From FEN-1139 sp964396375 (lineage in GTDB: Bacteria; Myxococcota_A; Polyangia; Polyangiales; Polyangiaceae), in assembly GCA_964396375.1 (NCBI GenBank), contig CAYNEY010000024.1, positions 1 through 64,000 of the forward strand: a stretch of DNA of 64,000 nt, given 5' to 3'. The position numbers and the translations under genes were made by a program. The notes below the pieces were generated by a model, which was given only the letters and a program-made list of their open reading frames with translations, made no database searches and was not told where the DNA came from. Numbering within the stretch: the stretch's first letter is position 1; every line of letters starts with the position of its first letter. This document shows, in pieces, positions 63,422 through 64,000 of the stretch.

Positions 63422-63916
63422 TCACCGAACCCCCTCGATCCGGTCCAGCGACACCACCTCGTCCCAAGCGCTTTCGTAGCCGTCGTAGTGGACCAGAAAC
63501 CGGTCCGGAGAGACCACCTGAGCTATGCTCGCCTGATAGACGGAATCGCGCCAGCGCACGCGCACGCGGTCCCCGACCTTGTACGAAGAATTCCGCCCCT
63601 GAGCGCTGCTTCGAGCCGCTGGACCGTTCGGGGCACACGCCACCCGCTCGGGCGAACGGACCGCCTCACTGTCCTCCACCCTTCCCTCGACATTTTCGAC
63701 AGGAACGTCACGCTGCCAGGTTCCATCACAACCCTCGAATTGGACCCGGTACCGCGCCTCCCCCATGCGAGCTACCACAAAAGCACGATAGCGCCCCGAG
63801 TCCCAACGCACCCACACGTGCTCACCAATCCGGTGCGGCTTATCGCAGCCACCGAGCACACCTGCCAACACCAGGCTCAGCGCCAGGCAGCCGCACACAC
63901 CGCTAGACCCCACCAT
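63422..63916 (-). CDS. lipoprotein with two Tudor-knot-like modules
   Basis: About 164 residues from ATG 63916. The lipobox VLAGVLGGC precedes two copies of a beta module: IGEHVWVRWDSGRYRAFVV...EGCDGTWQRDVP and VGDRVRVRWRDSVYQASIAQV...DGYESAWDEVV. This V-G-x-x-V-x-V-W/R pattern matches Tudor-knot/Agenet-type folds, which in eukaryotes read histones or RNA. In a lipoprotein the module must bind something outside the cytoplasm. It converges on the previous gene. Confidence 0.6.
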   Translation of the reverse strand: MVGSSGVCGCLALSLVLAGVLGGCDKPHRIGEHVWVRWDSGRYRAFVVARMGEARYRVQFEGCDGTWQRDVPVENVEGRVEDSEAVRSPERVACAPNGPAARSSAQGRNSSYKVGDRVRVRWRDSVYQASIAQVVSPDRFLVHYDGYESAWDEVVSLDRIEGVR

Positions 63917-64000
63917 TGACTCCAGGGTAGATCGAGCCCTCACCGCGCGGGCGCCACCCAGTTTTGGACGCGACAGGTGAGCCGGCAGCAAACCACCTGT

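Overview
The window looks like high-GC DNA from a Myxococcota (deltaproteobacterial, Polyangia-like) chromosome. Three Hanks-type Ser/Thr kinases, an FHA-GGDEF protein, many exported lipoproteins (one Cys-rich with a Gly/Ser linker), an HflX with a long N-terminal extension and the rimP-nusA-ylxR/L7Ae-infB-DUF503-rbfA operon all fit that group. No gap between genes exceeds about 300 bases, and I saw no CRISPR array, rRNA or insertion sequence.

Positions 1 to about 12,661 are an integrated mobile element. Its right end is the 3' half of a tRNA-Pro(GGG) gene, from the anticodon stem to the discriminator base. The intact tRNA and the rest of the element should lie left of the window. At the left edge is a tyrosine-recombinase gene from which the window shows only the N-terminal half. 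Almost all element genes are on the minus strand and are stitched together by ATGA, GTGA or TGATG overlaps. In transcription order they are: small unknown proteins, an excisionase-like protein, a free-standing DnaB N-terminal domain, a VapE-type primase/helicase next to iteron-like repeats, a putative small terminase, a large terminase, a coiled-coil protein, two related beta-rich proteins, a frameshifted protein with an internal repeat, a zinc-binding mini-protein, a MazG-like protein, an ERCC4 nuclease, a ribbon-helix-helix regulator and the integrase. Two plus-strand units interrupt this: a small unknown gene and a RelB/RelE-type toxin-antitoxin pair. A 13-bp palindrome-derived sequence is shared by the control regions at both ends. 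No portal, capsid or tail gene is visible, so the element resembles a phage satellite that carries its own packaging motor.

From 12,741 on the genes are chromosomal: kinase and lipoprotein genes (12.7-16.1 kb); tsaB, a Crp/Fnr regulator, a TPR lipoprotein, rodZ-like and recO (16.4-19.8 kb); FHA-GGDEF, murJ, an AlkD-like HEAT protein and a second MOP flippase (19.9-25.3 kb); an ABC ATPase and a large OmpA-family protein (25.3-29.0 kb); the translation/transcription-factor operon with a candidate attenuator (29.1-35.8 kb); serA, a TMTC-like membrane TPR protein, a methyltransferase and a kinase cluster (35.8-42.5 kb); a helicase-associated protein, an HD phosphohydrolase, a barrel-like protein and engB (42.7-47.7 kb); tRNA-Val and exported proteins (48.3-51.3 kb); a PLP enzyme, a sulfatase-fold membrane protein and a xerC / ABC permease set (51.3-57.4 kb); hflX, fabH-like, typA, an XRE-cupin regulator and two small lipoproteins (57.6-63.9 kb).

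The chromosomal part is mostly housekeeping. The element, the HflX extension, the nusA-operon leader and a few exported proteins deserve the second look.
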